43,756 nucleotides of DNA. Origin: Candidatus Woesebacteria bacterium GW2011_GWB1_33_38 (lineage in GTDB: Bacteria; Patescibacteriota; Microgenomatia; UBA8517). Below the pieces are notes generated by a model. That model ran no database searches, had not been told where the DNA came from, and was given only the letters and a program-made list of their open reading frames with translations. Positions 22,642 to 31,018 of this stretch are shown piece by piece. The number at the start of each line of letters is the position of its first letter. Position 1 is the stretch's first letter. The stretch lies in assembly GCA_000990005.1 (NCBI GenBank), contig LBPF01000010.1, positions 1 through 43,756 on the forward strand, in the 5' to 3' direction. The position numbers and the translations under genes were made by a program.

Positions 22642-24012
22642 AAGAGTTTTTCTTATCCCCTTCATATCCTCCTGAGTGTCCACATCGGTTGAGAGTAGTT
22701 GGGTGACTTTTTTCACCGCGTGCATTACAGTAGTATGATCTCTTCCTCCAATTAATCTCCCTACCTCTTGATGAGGAAGACCTACCTGAGTTTTTAGAAT
22801 ATACATTAGTATTTGTCGCGGTCTTGCAATGGGCCTTTGTCTTGACTCTCCTAATAACTGTTTTTTGCCTAATGAATAGTATTTAGCAACCGAGGTAATA
22901 ACATCTTCAGGATTGACTTTTATTTTAATATTTGAAGCCTCGTCGGGCTTACCTAAGAGGGATTGAATAAGATCCGTCGTCAGGTCGACATGTTTAAAAT
23001 TAACTTCAGTAAAAAGTCTAACCAAAAATCCTTGTATCACACGTGCTGATGTAATATTACCTGCAATTAAGGCCACTTGTTCATTTCCAAGTGTAATTCC
23101 TCTTTCCTCTGCTTTAATTAGAACAATTGCGCTTCGAAGTTCAAAATCAGGAGGGGCAACATCTACAATTAAACCTGCTTGAAATCGGGTCTTTAATCGA
23201 TCTTCTAATTTAAATATTTCAGTAGGTGGTTTATCTGATGTTAATATAACCTGACCTCCTGCAGATGTTACAGCATTAAAAGTATGAAAGAATTCTTCTT
23301 GTGCAGTGTCTTTACCTGCAATGAATTGAATATCATCTATTAGTAAAGCGTCTAGTTTTCTGTATTTTTTTCTAACTTCTGCTGTTGTTTTATTTCTAAT
23401 TCCATCAACAATATCATTAGTAAAATCTTCTGCAGTGCAGGCTAATATTTTTGAATTAGTATTTTTTAGTATCATTGAATGTCCCACGGCATGCATTAAA
23501 TGGCTTTTACCCACTCCTACTCCTCCATATATAAATAGAGGGTTGTAAGTAGTCCCAGGGTTTTGAGCAATTGCCTCCGCAGCAGCATGAGCCATTTGGT
23601 TGGACCCAGAGACTGCAAATTTATCAAAAGTAAACATAAATCTTAAGTTTGCTTTTTTTAGTGCATCATTAATCTCTTCTTGATTTATTTTTGGTTGATC
23701 AAAAAGAGGAGAAGGTGATTGGTGATTAGTGCTTGGTGATTGGTGAGAAGATTTAACCACAAAAGTTAGATCTGCTTGTTTTTCAAGTTCTTTGTTTAAA
23801 GTATCTTGGATTAAACCGAAATAACGCTGTTCTACTTGTTGTTTAATAAAAAAGGACTCACAGCCAATTTGAGCAATTACTCTATCACCAATTTCCTTAA
23901 TGTCTATTAAATGTGTGTGATATAAATAAGTTTTAAAAGTTGCATCAGACACAGAAATTCGTAAGATTTCCAAAGTATCTTTCCAAAGTTTGTCGTAATC
24001 TTTACTTTCCAT
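22633..24012 (-). CDS. dnaA: Chromosomal replication initiator DnaA
   Basis: This 459-aa protein has domain I to about residue 85 and a linker of about 88-103 (SSHQSPSTNHQSPSP) made of a dispersed repeat. The AAA+ core has Walker A in YGGVGVGKSHLMHA and Walker B in ALLIDDIQFIAGK. The C-terminal DNA-binding domain has the signature GGRDHTTVMHAVKKV. DnaA binds TTATNCACA boxes, and four such sites lie just downstream and one upstream. It is divergent from rpmH. The ATG at 24012 has only a weak -10 (TATCAA) 5 nt upstream. Confidence 0.97.
   Translation of the reverse strand: MESKDYDKLWKDTLEILRISVSDATFKTYLYHTHLIDIKEIGDRVIAQIGCESFFIKQQVEQRYFGLIQDTLNKELEKQADLTFVVKSSHQSPSTNHQSPSPLFDQPKINQEEINDALKKANLRFMFTFDKFAVSGSNQMAHAAAEAIAQNPGTTYNPLFIYGGVGVGKSHLMHAVGHSMILKNTNSKILACTAEDFTNDIVDGIRNKTTAEVRKKYRKLDALLIDDIQFIAGKDTAQEEFFHTFNAVTSAGGQVILTSDKPPTEIFKLEDRLKTRFQAGLIVDVAPPDFELRSAIVLIKAEERGITLGNEQVALIAGNITSARVIQGFLVRLFTEVNFKHVDLTTDLIQSLLGKPDEASNIKIKVNPEDVITSVAKYYSLGKKQLLGESRQRPIARPRQILMYILKTQVGLPHQEVGRLIGGRDHTTVMHAVKKVTQLLSTDVDTQEDMKGIRKTLTG
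23713..23746. repeat. GTGATTGGTG-family repeat inside dnaA
   Basis: GGTGATTGGTGATTAGTGCT and TGGTGATTGGTGAG run in frame through the DnaA domain II linker, encoding HQSPSTNHQSPS on the minus strand. Confidence 0.6.
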
Positions 24013-24063
24013 AGAATTTGATACAAAAATCTGGAGCAGTCAGTATTGCCAATGTTTACAAAG

Positions 24064-24102
24064 TTATCCACAATATGCAATACCCAAAAAGTCTGATATA
24101 AT
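24064..24102. promoter_or_regulatory. Perfect DnaA box and rpmH promoter in the dnaA-rpmH interval
   Basis: TTATCCACA at 24064-24072 is a consensus DnaA box and could autoregulate dnaA. TGA-TATAAT at 24094-24102 ends 6 nt before the rpmH ATG at 24109, predicting a leaderless rpmH-rnpA-yidD-yidC-jag mRNA. Confidence 0.6.
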
Positions 24103-24108
24103 CATCTC

Positions 24109-24252
24109 ATGGCAACAAAAAGAACATATCAACCACATAAACTAAAAAGAATAAAAAAGTTTGGATTTATGAAGAGAAATTCTTCAAAAGACGGCAGGAA
24201 AATGTTAAAACGAAGAATGCTTAAAGGTAGAAAAAAGCTTGTTAATGCATAA
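24109..24252 (+). CDS. rpmH: Ribosomal protein bL34
   Basis: The 47-aa basic protein [20 protein letters not shown], then [20 protein letters not shown], is unmistakably L34, with the conserved TYQP start and GR-rich tail. It is a little longer at the N-terminus than the E. coli protein. The stop overlaps the start of rnpA (TAATG), and the gene is divergent from dnaA, as in most bacteria. Confidence 0.97.
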   Translation: MATKRTYQPHKLKRIKKFGFMKRNSSKDGRKMLKRRMLKGRKKLVNA

Positions 24253-24593
24253 TGCTCGCCTCTAAATATAGATTAAAGAAAAGAATGAATTTTGCCCGCT
24301 GTGAAATTGATGGGCGTTTAATTCAGTCAAGATCGTTTGGTGTTGAGATATATGATAGAAAAGACAAAGATAATTCGCGCTTTGGTTTTATAATTTCAAC
24401 TAGAATTTCCAAAAAAGCAGTAACTAGAAACAAAATAAAACGAATAATTTCAGACTACCTAAGGCTAAACTTAGGTAAAATAAAAACAGGGCTAGATATT
24501 GTCTTCTTAATTAAACCATTAATTGTTAAACTTAATCGAGAACAAATTGAAAAAGAAATCAATGAGATTATTACTAAAAATTTACAAAAATAG
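24252..24593 (+). CDS. rnpA: Ribonuclease P protein component
   Basis: The 113-aa protein starts [17 protein letters not shown] and carries FGFIISTRISKKAVTRNKIKR with ISDYLRLN following. The RNxxKR motif is the RNase P protein signature that contacts the catalytic RNA and the tRNA 5' leader. The position between rpmH and yidD is canonical. The start overlaps the rpmH stop by one base. Confidence 0.95.
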   Translation: MLASKYRLKKRMNFARCEIDGRLIQSRSFGVEIYDRKDKDNSRFGFIISTRISKKAVTRNKIKRIISDYLRLNLGKIKTGLDIVFLIKPLIVKLNREQIEKEINEIITKNLQK

Positions 24594-24747
24594 TATCTCT
24601 CCCGCATTAAATTTTTTATTTCCTGGAGGAGGATGTAGGTTTAAACCAACTTGTTCAGAATATGCAGTAGAAGTAATTGGAAAACATGGTATGATTAAAG
24701 GCGGAATTCTAGCGATTAAAAGAGTTTTGTCATGTAACGCATTATGA
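24562..24747 (+). CDS. yidD: Membrane protein insertion efficiency factor YidD
   Basis: From the ATG at 24562 the 61-aa protein reads MRLLLKIYKNSISPALNFLF, then GGGCRFKPTCSEYAVEVIGKHG, the YidD signature with its CxxxxxC pair. It ends at RVLSCNAL, cutting off the usual C-terminal G-x-DPVP tail, so it is a short form. The frame is open upstream from a TTG at 24523, but family homology begins at the ATG. It overlaps rnpA by 32 bp and yidC by 4 bp (ATGA). Confidence 0.9.
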   Translation: MRLLLKIYKNSISPALNFLFPGGGCRFKPTCSEYAVEVIGKHGMIKGGILAIKRVLSCNAL

Positions 24748-25562
24748 ATATTTTTCAAGTTGCTTTAATACAACCCTTAACTAATGGGTTAATATTGTTT
24801 TACAATCTCACGTTTCAAAATATGGGGTTGGCCATAATTGCTTTCAGCCTTTTTTTAAGGTTTGTTTTAAATCCATTGACGGCTCCATATATGGCATCAA
24901 TGAAAAAAATTAAAGAAGTTGAACCACTCGTAGCTAAGCTAAAATTAAAATATAAGGAAGACAAAAAAGGTTTGATGACTGCGCAAACAGAACTTTACAA
25001 ACAGAGAGGAATTAATCCTTCCGCGGGTTGTTTACCTTATATTTTGCAAATTGTTATCTTAATTGCTCTTTTCAATGTTTTTACCCAAGTTCTGTCTCAA
25101 AATGGGGATGCAATCAGTAAATTAAATTCGATGCTTTATGCTCCATTGAAGTTTGCTGAGAATGTAACTTTAAATACTCGATTTTTATATATGGATGTTA
25201 GACTTCCTGATGTTTTTAATGTTTCTGGTATACCTTTTCCAATCCCCGGACCAATTCTGATCCTTGCAGGATTATTGCAGTTTTTGTCGGCTAAGATGAT
25301 GCAACCAATGGTTAAAAAGGAAGAAAAAATTGCCAAAGATACTAAAGGTGGGGCTGATGACATGGCTGTAGCTATGCAGTCGTCAATGATTTATACCTTC
25401 CCCGCAATGACTATTCTTTTTGGTATTAAATTCCCATCAGGACTTGCTTTGTATTGGTTATTGTTTTCAGTATTTCAGATGTATCAGCAATATAAGTCCT
25501 CGGGCTGGGGAGGTCTTGCCCCTTTTGTAAAACGTTTAGGTTTGATACAATTGAAACCATGA
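24744..25562 (+). CDS. yidC: Membrane insertase YidC/Oxa1
   Basis: The 272-aa protein lacks the large periplasmic domain of Gram-negative YidC and is of the short Oxa1/SpoIIIJ type. Landmarks are the first core helix with FLRFVLNPLTAPYMASMKKI, the cytoplasmic hairpin with Q-x-x-L-Y-K-Q-R-G-I-N-P, then CLPYILQIVILIALFNVF and the last helix SGLALYWLLFSVFQMYQQY. The arginine in FLRF corresponds to the conserved hydrophilic-groove arginine. Overlaps of 4 bp on both sides indicate translational coupling with yidD and jag. Confidence 0.95.
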   Translation: MNIFQVALIQPLTNGLILFYNLTFQNMGLAIIAFSLFLRFVLNPLTAPYMASMKKIKEVEPLVAKLKLKYKEDKKGLMTAQTELYKQRGINPSAGCLPYILQIVILIALFNVFTQVLSQNGDAISKLNSMLYAPLKFAENVTLNTRFLYMDVRLPDVFNVSGIPFPIPGPILILAGLLQFLSAKMMQPMVKKEEKIAKDTKGGADDMAVAMQSSMIYTFPAMTILFGIKFPSGLALYWLLFSVFQMYQQYKSSGWGGLAPFVKRLGLIQLKP

Positions 25563-26011
25563 ACACAGTTGAGACTATAGAAAGTTTAACCAAAGAGCTG
25601 TTCTCTTTAGCAGGAGTTGATGTAAAAGTTACAGTGGAAGAAAGTGAAGAGGGCAATTATGAAGTTAATCTTGAAACAATTGAAGAGACAGGTCTTCTAA
25701 TAGGATTCAGGGGAGAGAATATTAACGCTATTCAGACAGTTTTAGGCATTATGGTTAAAGGTGTAACAGGTGAATGGGTTAGAATACTTGTTAATATTGG
25801 AGATTACAGACAGAAGCAAGAAGAGAAACTCTTTGTTTTGGCTGATCAATCAGCTGATCGTGCAATTGAAACCAAAGAACCTCAACCTATTTATAACCTA
25901 ACTGCAGGCCAAAGAAGAACAATTCATATGTATTTAAGTAAAAGAGACGATATTGTGACTGAATCACAAGGAGAAAACCTCGAACGATTTTTAGTGGTAA
26001 AATCCAAGTAG
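25559..26011 (+). CDS. jag: KH/R3H RNA-binding protein Jag (KhpB)
   Basis: The 150-aa protein has a KH domain with LLIGFRGENINAIQTVLGIM (the GxxG is GFRG) and a C-terminal R3H domain with LTAGQRRTIHMYL, then VTESQGENLERFLVV. The N-terminal Jag-N domain is reduced. KhpB proteins bind many RNAs and affect cell-envelope growth. It follows yidC by an ATGA overlap, as in Firmicutes and CPR genomes. Confidence 0.92.
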   Translation: MNTVETIESLTKELFSLAGVDVKVTVEESEEGNYEVNLETIEETGLLIGFRGENINAIQTVLGIMVKGVTGEWVRILVNIGDYRQKQEEKLFVLADQSADRAIETKEPQPIYNLTAGQRRTIHMYLSKRDDIVTESQGENLERFLVVKSK

Positions 26012-27093
26012 TGTTATATTTAATTTCACTTTTGTCATTTTTTCTCCCGACTCAATTAGGCCTCCACTTTGATATTTTACAATCAACAGTCTATGGTTTT
26101 CAGATTGATTATTTAATTCCAACCCTTTATCTAACAGACATAATTATTTTTCTGATAATATTTTTAGGACTTAGAAAAATTAAAATAAGACTTTGGATTG
26201 TTTGTTTTTTTGTGATTTTTGCTTCATTTAATATCTATATATCTAGTTATTTTATACCTACAATCTACAAATGGCTTAAGGTTACTGAAATGGTTCTTCT
26301 TGGTTTAGTAATTATTAACACTAAAAAATTTGATGTCTTTAAACATTTTGTCAGGCCGCTTTCCTATTCAATGATCATAATTAATATTTTAGCTATTTTG
26401 CAGTATTTTAATAAGTCTTCAATTGGTGGAATATTTTATTATTTAGGTGAGAGAAGTTTTCTTTTTTCTGATCCAAATGTTTCTCCTTTTCCTTATTCTA
26501 CTTTTTCTCACCCTAACTCGTTTGCTGGTTTTTTGTTAGTTTTTGGGATATTTTTAATACAATTTAAAAATAAGTTTAATAAAAAGTATTTTTGGTTATT
26601 ATTGAGTTTAATTGGAATTAATTTAATAATTACAAATTCTTTAAATGTATATATCGCAATTGCAGTCTTAGTGTTGTTAAGGGTTCCTAAAATTTATAAT
26701 TCTTCATTCTTATTTATTAATTTTTCTGAGAGGTTTATTACTCATAGAATCGAACTTATTAAAGCGTCTTGGGTCATGATCAAAGAAAACTTTTTGTTTG
26801 GTGTTGGACTAAATAATTTTATTCCTAATTTACCAAAAGTGACTAACTCATTTTTAAATGCTTGGGAACTTCAACCAGTACATAATATATTTTTACTTAT
26901 CTTTTCCGAAACTGGTGTTTTTGGTTTAATCGCCTTTTGCTTTTTGATATTTTTTTCGTTTTCACTAGCCACTAGTCACTATGCACTAATCACAATCCTT
27001 TTAACTGGTTTATCAGATCACTACTGGTTAACTTTACAACAAAACATTCTTCTTCTAACATATACACTAGCAATTAATTATGCAAAAAAATAA
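26011..27093 (+). CDS. O-antigen ligase-like (Wzy_C) membrane protein
   Basis: The 360-aa protein has about ten hydrophobic segments. The large loop near residues 265-300 holds GVGLNNFIPNLP and LQPVHNIFLLIFSETGVFGL, matching the Wzy_C motif in which PVHN and the following E-x-G are conserved. Such proteins polymerise or ligate surface polysaccharide using lipid-linked donors. Translation probably starts at GTG 26011, overlapping the jag stop. The segment FSLATSHYALITI near the end coincides with a degenerate CACTAGTCACTA repeat. The exact substrate cannot be told. Confidence 0.7.
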   Translation: MLYLISLLSFFLPTQLGLHFDILQSTVYGFQIDYLIPTLYLTDIIIFLIIFLGLRKIKIRLWIVCFFVIFASFNIYISSYFIPTIYKWLKVTEMVLLGLVIINTKKFDVFKHFVRPLSYSMIIINILAILQYFNKSSIGGIFYYLGERSFLFSDPNVSPFPYSTFSHPNSFAGFLLVFGIFLIQFKNKFNKKYFWLLLSLIGINLIITNSLNVYIAIAVLVLLRVPKIYNSSFLFINFSERFITHRIELIKASWVMIKENFLFGVGLNNFIPNLPKVTNSFLNAWELQPVHNIFLLIFSETGVFGLIAFCFLIFFSFSLATSHYALITILLTGLSDHYWLTLQQNILLLTYTLAINYAKK

Positions 27094-27517
27094 ATTAGTT
27101 ATTTATTGTGATGGCGGATCAAGGGGAAACCCAGGTCCTGCTGCATCTGCATTTGTAGTTACAAATAGCAACACTGTTTTACACAAGGAAAGTAAATTTC
27201 TTGGAAACGAAACAAACAATGTCGCTGAGTATTCTGCAGTACTCCTCGCTGTTATCTGGCTATCGAGAAATTTAATTCTTAATTCTCAATCCTTAATTAT
27301 TAATTTGGACTCTCAATTAGTAGAAAGACAATTAAACGGTTTTTATAAAATCAAAAATTTAAAATTAAAATTATTTTATAATGAAATAAAGAAATTAATT
27401 TTGAAAAAAAAATTATCTATAAAATTTGTATGGAATTTTAGAGACTATAATAAATTAGCAGACTTATTAGTTAATGAGGAACTCGACCTCAACGGGAAAA
27501 GTAAAAAGTTCATGTAA
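27080..27517 (+). CDS. rnhA: Ribonuclease H-like protein
   Basis: The 145-aa protein has YCDGGSRGNPGPAAS (first Asp), NNVAEYSAVLLAV (Glu), LDSQLVERQLNG (Asp) and DYNKLADLLVNEELD (last Asp): the four catalytic residues of RNase HI in order. It cleaves RNA in RNA-DNA hybrids. The DNA TTAATTCTTAATT encodes LILNS just before the third motif and belongs to a dispersed repeat family. The gene overlaps the upstream gene by 14 bp. Confidence 0.9.
   Translation: MQKNKLVIYCDGGSRGNPGPAASAFVVTNSNTVLHKESKFLGNETNNVAEYSAVLLAVIWLSRNLILNSQSLIINLDSQLVERQLNGFYKIKNLKLKLFYNEIKKLILKKKLSIKFVWNFRDYNKLADLLVNEELDLNGKSKKFM
27271..27306. repeat. TTAATTCTTAATT-family repeat inside rnhA
   Basis: TTTAATTCTTAATTCTCAAT followed by CCTTAATTATTAATTT encodes NLILNSQSLIIN directly before the third catalytic motif of RNase H. 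Confidence 0.5.
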
Positions 27518-27562
27518 AATCTAAATTGCTAATTTGAGGTAATTGACTTAGCATATATAGAT

Positions 27563-30106
27563 ATGTACGAGTACGATTCTATTCTAGGTTTATATTCAAA
27601 GAACAATTATTTATCAAAAAAATTAAAAGAAAGGTTTATAGATAAGTATGTAAATGTTTTAATTTTTGATGATGCTTCAAAGATAGATTATTCAAAATTT
27701 AGCTACTTAATTATTGATTTGTTTGATTTAAATATTACTGATGGTATTACTAATCTTATTAAAAATGTAAATTGTAAAGTTTTAGTTTTAGTTCCATATA
27801 AAATAAAAAACCCACTCTTCATGTCATTTACAAAAAAGATTGATAGTCTGCTTGAGGCAAATACTAATTTGGGAATAATTTTAGCACCTGAAATGGTTGG
27901 CAGTGGTGTTTATTATAATGAAAATTATATTACACATAAAATAATTAAGAACTCCTTGTTTAGTGAAAGAATTGTGATCGGGGATAATCCTATTAATGTT
28001 ATTTCTCTATCTAAATTTGTAGGAGAAGTTATAAAAGAAAATTTCTCATTTGGAATTTCTGGTAAAAAATTGTTAATCTCAGGTTATTGTGGAAGTCAAA
28101 GAGATTTCGTCTCTAAATATTTAAAAATTACTAATGACTACGTAGATATTAGGAAAGAGGTAAATAATTATTCAGAGATTGTCCCAAACATGACTAAAAA
28201 AGTGCTGACATCACTAAAAACAAATGTTTTAAATTTAAAAATGGAGTGGAGTGTAAATCAAATCAATGAGATTAATACACAGATATTGAATAAAGATCAT
28301 AATGTTCAAACTGATATCCCAAGTTTTGGCAAAGAGAATAAAAATAAAAAGAAAACAATCAAAAAATTTGTATTTATACTCATATTACTTATAAGTCTGT
28401 ATTTACTACCCCTCGTGTTGTTAATGGGTTCTATGGCTTCATTAATGCTCTCATCTAGGTTTGTACTTAACAACCCCAAAGTTTCAGAAAATTTAATTCT
28501 TACTTCAAACTTTTTATCAAACAGGGTAAACAATTTAAATTTTGGCAATACCTTCTATATTGAATCTTCTAACTTAATTATAAAAATTAATAATATTGCA
28601 AGGAATAGTTTAGATATAGTAGCAGTAGGCAATAGTCTTATTATAAATATTATAGGCAATAAAACTTATGTATTAGAAAACTATACTGACCAAATTTCTG
28701 CGAATTTAGACAAAATCTATACAGATATCAATTTTTTGCAAAGTGATATTACAGAACAACAGGGGGTTGTAGGCAAAGAAATAAATAACTTTCTTATTTC
28801 AAAAAAAATAAACACTTCAAAATTCAAAAACAATATTTACAATCTTAAAAAAGTTGTCTCAAGGCTCTCAGAATTATTAGGATGGCAAGAACCAAAAAAA
28901 TATTTAATTCTATTCCAAAATAATATGGAACTTCGCCCTACTGGTGGTTTTATTGGTTCGTTCGCTTTAATTACTCTTGATAAAGGTAGGATGACGCAAA
29001 TGACCGTTAATGATGTTTACTCAGCAGATGGTCAACTAAAAGGACATATTGAACCACCTACGCCAATAAGAGAATATTTAGGTGAGGCCAGCTGGTATTT
29101 AAGAGATTCGAACTGGGATCCTGATTTTACAATTTCAGCTGAAAAGATCAAATGGTTTTTAGATAAAGCGATTGATCAAAAAGTCGATGGTGTTATTGCT
29201 ATTGACCTTTTCTTTATTAAGAGTTTGCTTGAGATAACAGGGCCGATTAATTTAACTGATTTTGGAAAAACAATAAATACAGACAATTTGTACGATACCA
29301 CACAAAGTGAAGTTGAAGATGACTTTTTTGCTGGATCAATCAAAAAAGCAAGTTTTCTATCAGCACTTTCAAAAAGCTTGCTTCAAGAGATCCAATATTT
29401 ATCTGAAGATAAATATATAGTTTTTTTTAAAACTTTATATAAAAGTTTAGAGCAAAAACATATTCAAATTTATTTTAATGATCTAAATGCTCAAACATCT
29501 GTTAAAGACCTTGGATATGCTGGAAACATCAATATGGATACTAACTGTAACCTTAGGTGTTTTAGTGATGGGTATGGGTTAGTTGATTCAAATCTCGGTA
29601 TTAATAAATCCAACCAATTTATACTCAGAAGACATGAATTGAATCTAACACTTTCACAAAATTCTATACACCATGAGCTTTTTGTAACCTATCAAAATAA
29701 AGCTGGCAGATCTATTGGTTCTTCTGGGACATACAAAAATTATGCACGTTTGGTTTTACCTCAAGGCATAAACATTAAAGGAATAAGAATGTATCAAATT
29801 GATGGAAGTTTTGTTGATTTAGAATATGATATTGAAGATTATCAAAACAGGAAAGACATAGGTTTTTATTTTGAGGTACCACCTGACAACATAACTAAGA
29901 TTCAGGCAGTTTGGATTTCTCCAACAGACAAACTATCACAAGGTGGAGAGTACAGGATGAAGGTTAGAAAACAGGCTGGTACAGAGCAAGATCCACTAAA
30001 TATAAATATCTCGTATCAAGATCTTTCCTTGACGGGAGACATCCCTTCACACTATAATACAGACTTAGCTTACGATTTTAATTTAAAATTGTTTGTTAAA
30101 CCATAA
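27563..30106 (+). CDS. DUF4012 membrane-anchored protein
   Basis: The 847-aa protein has an N-terminal Rossmann-like region (to about 190, degenerate, without a clear GxGxxG) and one membrane segment near 270-290 (KFVFILILLISLYLLPLVLL). The large exported domain has LFQNNMELRPTGGFIGSFAL, YLRDSNWDPDFTISAEKIKWF and VDGVIAIDLFFIKSLLEITG, the DUF4012 landmarks. DUF4012 proteins are frequent in CPR and Actinobacteria near polysaccharide genes; function is unknown, though similarity to LytR-type wall proteins has been suggested. Placement after the Wzy_C-like gene fits an envelope role. Confidence 0.85.
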   Translation: MYEYDSILGLYSKNNYLSKKLKERFIDKYVNVLIFDDASKIDYSKFSYLIIDLFDLNITDGITNLIKNVNCKVLVLVPYKIKNPLFMSFTKKIDSLLEANTNLGIILAPEMVGSGVYYNENYITHKIIKNSLFSERIVIGDNPINVISLSKFVGEVIKENFSFGISGKKLLISGYCGSQRDFVSKYLKITNDYVDIRKEVNNYSEIVPNMTKKVLTSLKTNVLNLKMEWSVNQINEINTQILNKDHNVQTDIPSFGKENKNKKKTIKKFVFILILLISLYLLPLVLLMGSMASLMLSSRFVLNNPKVSENLILTSNFLSNRVNNLNFGNTFYIESSNLIIKINNIARNSLDIVAVGNSLIINIIGNKTYVLENYTDQISANLDKIYTDINFLQSDITEQQGVVGKEINNFLISKKINTSKFKNNIYNLKKVVSRLSELLGWQEPKKYLILFQNNMELRPTGGFIGSFALITLDKGRMTQMTVNDVYSADGQLKGHIEPPTPIREYLGEASWYLRDSNWDPDFTISAEKIKWFLDKAIDQKVDGVIAIDLFFIKSLLEITGPINLTDFGKTINTDNLYDTTQSEVEDDFFAGSIKKASFLSALSKSLLQEIQYLSEDKYIVFFKTLYKSLEQKHIQIYFNDLNAQTSVKDLGYAGNINMDTNCNLRCFSDGYGLVDSNLGINKSNQFILRRHELNLTLSQNSIHHELFVTYQNKAGRSIGSSGTYKNYARLVLPQGINIKGIRMYQIDGSFVDLEYDIEDYQNRKDIGFYFEVPPDNITKIQAVWISPTDKLSQGGEYRMKVRKQAGTEQDPLNINISYQDLSLTGDIPSHYNTDLAYDFNLKLFVKP

Positions 30107-30114
30107 AAAATAAT

Positions 30115-30771
30115 ATGACAAGTACAAAATTTTCACTTAAAGCTACTAAAAGAGAGGTTTTTGGTAGAAAAGTTAAACGATTTAGAAAAGAAGGATTAGC
30201 CCCAGCTAATATTTTCGGTAAAAAAATTAAATCTGAAGCTATTTTTGTAAACAAAAAAGAATTTACTGACGTTTTTGCAAAAGCCGGTGAGACTCAAATT
30301 ATTCATTTGAACGATAAACCTGTTTTGGTTTCAGGTCTTCAAATTGACCCAGTAACTTCTGATTACCTACATGTTGATTTTAGGCGGGTAGATCTAACTG
30401 AAAAAATAACAGCTAAAGTTCCAGTTGAGATTGTTGGTGAATCACCTGCTGAAAAACAAAAAATGGGTACTGTTGTACAACAGTTAAGTGAAATTGAGGT
30501 TGAAGCTCTTCCTGCTGACCTTCCAGAAAAGATTGAAATCGATGCCACAACTCTTATTGAAGTAGACCAAACTATCTATGTTAAAGACTTAAAGATTGAC
30601 AAGAAGGTAACAATTAAAACAGATCTTGAATCAATTGTTGCTAAAGTAGAGCCTCCAACGAAAGAAGAAGTTGTTGAGGTTGTGGCCCCAGTAGAAGATG
30701 AAGTACCAGTTGAGGGTGAACAACCAAAAGAGGGCGAGACAAAACCAGCAGAGGAAACTAAAACTACTTAA
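30115..30771 (+). CDS. rplY: Ribosomal protein bL25 (CTC/TL5 type)
   Basis: The 218-aa protein has the L25 domain at 1-95 (FSLKATKREVFGRKVKRFRK, GLAPANIFGKK, VSGLQIDPVTSDYLHVDFRR) and the TL5 beta domain to about 185 (KVPVEIVGESPAE, VEALPADLPEKIEID). An acidic PE-rich tail follows. L25 binds 5S rRNA. The long form with tail resembles CTC general-stress proteins. Its 3' end overlaps the converging small membrane gene by 8 bp. Confidence 0.95.
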   Translation: MTSTKFSLKATKREVFGRKVKRFRKEGLAPANIFGKKIKSEAIFVNKKEFTDVFAKAGETQIIHLNDKPVLVSGLQIDPVTSDYLHVDFRRVDLTEKITAKVPVEIVGESPAEKQKMGTVVQQLSEIEVEALPADLPEKIEIDATTLIEVDQTIYVKDLKIDKKVTIKTDLESIVAKVEPPTKEEVVEVVAPVEDEVPVEGEQPKEGETKPAEETKTT

Positions 30772-31018
30772 GAAAATTAGGATCAATTTCTTCTACTTTA
30801 TCCATTCTTTCCAGTTCTATCCAGCCATCAATGTAAGTTGGATGTTTGGCCATAAAGTCTTCCCAAAAGTAAGTATTTGTTTCAGCCCCTAAAACTTTGA
30901 CAACTTTTTTTCTCTCTATATTTTGCAAATTTGATATTGATAAAAGAAGAATAAGAATAGAAAAGGTAATGTAAAGCAAAAAATTTAAATCTTTAGAGAG
31001 GTTTTTCTTTTTGGCCAT
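30764..31018 (-). CDS. Small single-pass membrane protein
   Basis: The 84-aa protein has a lysine-rich start (MAKKKNLSKDL), one hydrophobic helix (FLLYITFSILILLLSISNLQ) and an external tail with TNTYFWEDFMAKHPTYIDGW and LERMDKVEEID. The tail resembles a short repeat-type helix (a TPR-like P-x-Y-x-D-G-W-x-E-L word), as seen in many CPR proteins. It overlaps the valS 3' end by 26 bp, which suggests cotranscription with valS. No family is assigned. Confidence 0.6.
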   Translation of the reverse strand: MAKKKNLSKDLNFLLYITFSILILLLSISNLQNIERKKVVKVLGAETNTYFWEDFMAKHPTYIDGWIELERMDKVEEIDPNFLK

